This document shows, one piece after another, positions 63,463 to 64,000 of a DNA stretch of 64,000 bases (its first letter is position 1; the number at the start of each line of letters is the position of its first letter). Source of the stretch: Amycolatopsis nalaikhensis (GTDB taxonomy: Bacteria; Actinomycetota; Actinomycetes; Mycobacteriales; Pseudonocardiaceae); the NCBI RefSeq assembly GCF_030264295.1, contig NZ_CP127173.1, positions 6,207,501 through 6,271,500 on the forward strand. Direction: 5' to 3'. A model generated the notes under the pieces. It was not told the DNA's origin, did no database searches, and saw nothing but the letters and a program-made list of their open reading frames with translations. The position numbers and the translations under genes were made by a program.

Positions 63463-64000
63463 CCAGTCGTCGCGCGGCGAACCCCGGTGCGGCGACGGGT
63501 CCCGGCCGAACAGCAGGCGGACCACCGCCGTCACCGCCGCGGCCGGGTCGACGCCGCGGTCGAGCCGGGCTTCGATCGCGCGCAACGCCTGCTCGGCGAG
63601 CCCCGCCAGCCGGACGTCCTCGGCTTCGTGCGGGCCGACCAGCGCCAGCGCGGGCAGTTCGGCCGCGGTGTCCGACGGCATCGGCGCGACCGGCGCCTGC
63701 TTGTGCCCGAGCGGGCGTTCGACGTGCTCGGCGTGCCACTTCGGCCGGGTCCGCATCGCCGCCAGCACCCGCCGCACCTCGCGGTCGAGCGTGTCGCGGC
63801 CCGCCACCGGCTCGCCGGTCACCTGCGCGCGGCGCGCCGCCCAGCCGTCGAGCGGCCAGAGCTCGGCGCCCGCCGTCGCCGGTACACCCACCCACACCAG
63901 GATCTGCACGGCCAGGTCGCACAACCACGGGTCGCCGCCGAGGGCTTCGCCGAGCCAGGCCGGGAGCCGCGGCCGTTGCAGGGCCCCGATTTCGCCGCGC
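63241..64000 (-). CDS. Uncharacterised protein (5' end outside window)
   Basis: The frame is open from the right edge (RGEIGALQRPRLPAWLGEAL) down to a stop at 63241, about 252 residues. I do not recognise it. It is helical and Arg/Ala-rich (DTLDREVRRVLAAMRTRPKWHAEHVERPLGHKQAPVAPM; DVRLAGLAEQALRAIEARLDRGVDPAAAVTAVVRLLFGRDPSPHRGSPRDDWLATAL). The last ~55 residues are antisense to the small plus-strand frame and look less natural, so the true end may be nearer 63400 with a frameshift. The start lies beyond the window. Confidence 0.5.
   Translation of the reverse strand, partial: RGEIGALQRPRLPAWLGEALGGDPWLCDLAVQILVWVGVPATAGAELWPLDGWAARRAQVTGEPVAGRDTLDREVRRVLAAMRTRPKWHAEHVERPLGHKQAPVAPMPSDTAAELPALALVGPHEAEDVRLAGLAEQALRAIEARLDRGVDPAAAVTAVVRLLFGRDPSPHRGSPRDDWLATALTEPARLDRIVTTALAILGRQPQPLGEKLDHLAGRPPGGARPHPGGGEFGEQQSADGDAGRVGESRGRG

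Noticed and set aside
63233..64000. Overlapping opposite-strand genes at the right edge as a real antisense pair
   Set aside because: The overlapping tails look non-protein-like on at least one strand; a frameshift or truncation explains it more simply.

Overview
The window is high-GC DNA with actinomycete hallmarks: GTG/TTG starts, ATGA/GTGA operon overlaps, leaderless promoters with TAnnnT -10 boxes, a conservon, an ECF41 sigma factor, F420-type LLM oxidoreductases and a narGHJI operon. The gene content and the kind of intergenic palindromes suggest an Amycolatopsis-like pseudonocardiate. That assignment is an inference, because no rRNA or marker phylogeny is available here.

Layout. 1-4.7 kb: aldehyde dehydrogenase (cut by the left edge), aldo/keto reductase, AraC regulator and an exported hydrolase. 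4.6-12.2 kb: the most unusual part. Three tRNA-like RNA genes with an enlarged, bulged acceptor stem lie among an unknown protein, a zinc-ribbon SDR protein, a leucine-rich-repeat protein, a double-AAA+ ATPase, a metallopeptidase-like/vWA protein and one more unknown protein. 12.4-21.9 kb: nitrate respiration (narGHJI, a CBS protein, a YwiC-like membrane protein, narK) and a cupin. 22-38 kb: carbohydrate enzymes (GH2 with two AbfB domains, GH3), an F420-type oxidoreductase, an AlkD-like protein, enolase, DedA, a two-component pair, a DUF218 protein, a RecB-like nuclease/helicase fusion, and an ECF41 sigma factor with its DoxX target.

39-46 kb: two long imperfect hairpins, a TPR protein, a zinc-ribbon protein and a large ATPase-LuxR regulator. 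Then comes a nested transposon: an IS3-family element with a CCT target duplication lies inside an IS481-family transposase gene, and the IS481 element itself sits inside a long palindrome. 46-49 kb: a small cryptic operon of a DMATS-like prenyltransferase, a haem-oxygenase-like diiron protein and a nucleotidyltransferase. 48.9-52.7 kb: a conservon (cvnABCD-like). 53.4-56.8 kb: alkane hydroxylase fused to rubredoxin, then ferredoxin, reductase and a TetR regulator. 56.8-64 kb: a dehalogenase-like hydrolase with MarR, TetR with a second aldo/keto reductase, kynureninase, DUF5997 with a LysR-type effector-domain protein, an early-set (E-set) domain protein, and unknown genes up to the right edge.

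Four genes carry single-base frameshifts (the gene at 4818, the AAA+ ATPase, the nucleotidyltransferase and the dehalogenase-like hydrolase). In each case the reading frame stays protein-like on both sides. Together they point either to residual assembly indels or to recent decay, and this should be settled before conclusions are drawn about those genes.

The best candidate for an undescribed system is the 4.6-12.2 kb locus. The three RNAs share a TCGTAGCGCAGAGGCAG core and a canonical T-loop. They also share a bulged T in an 8-9 bp acceptor stem, and two of them carry a pyrimidine at anticodon-loop position 37. They therefore look like tRNA mimics rather than translating tRNAs, and they are interleaved with proteins of chaperone, adaptor and sensor type.
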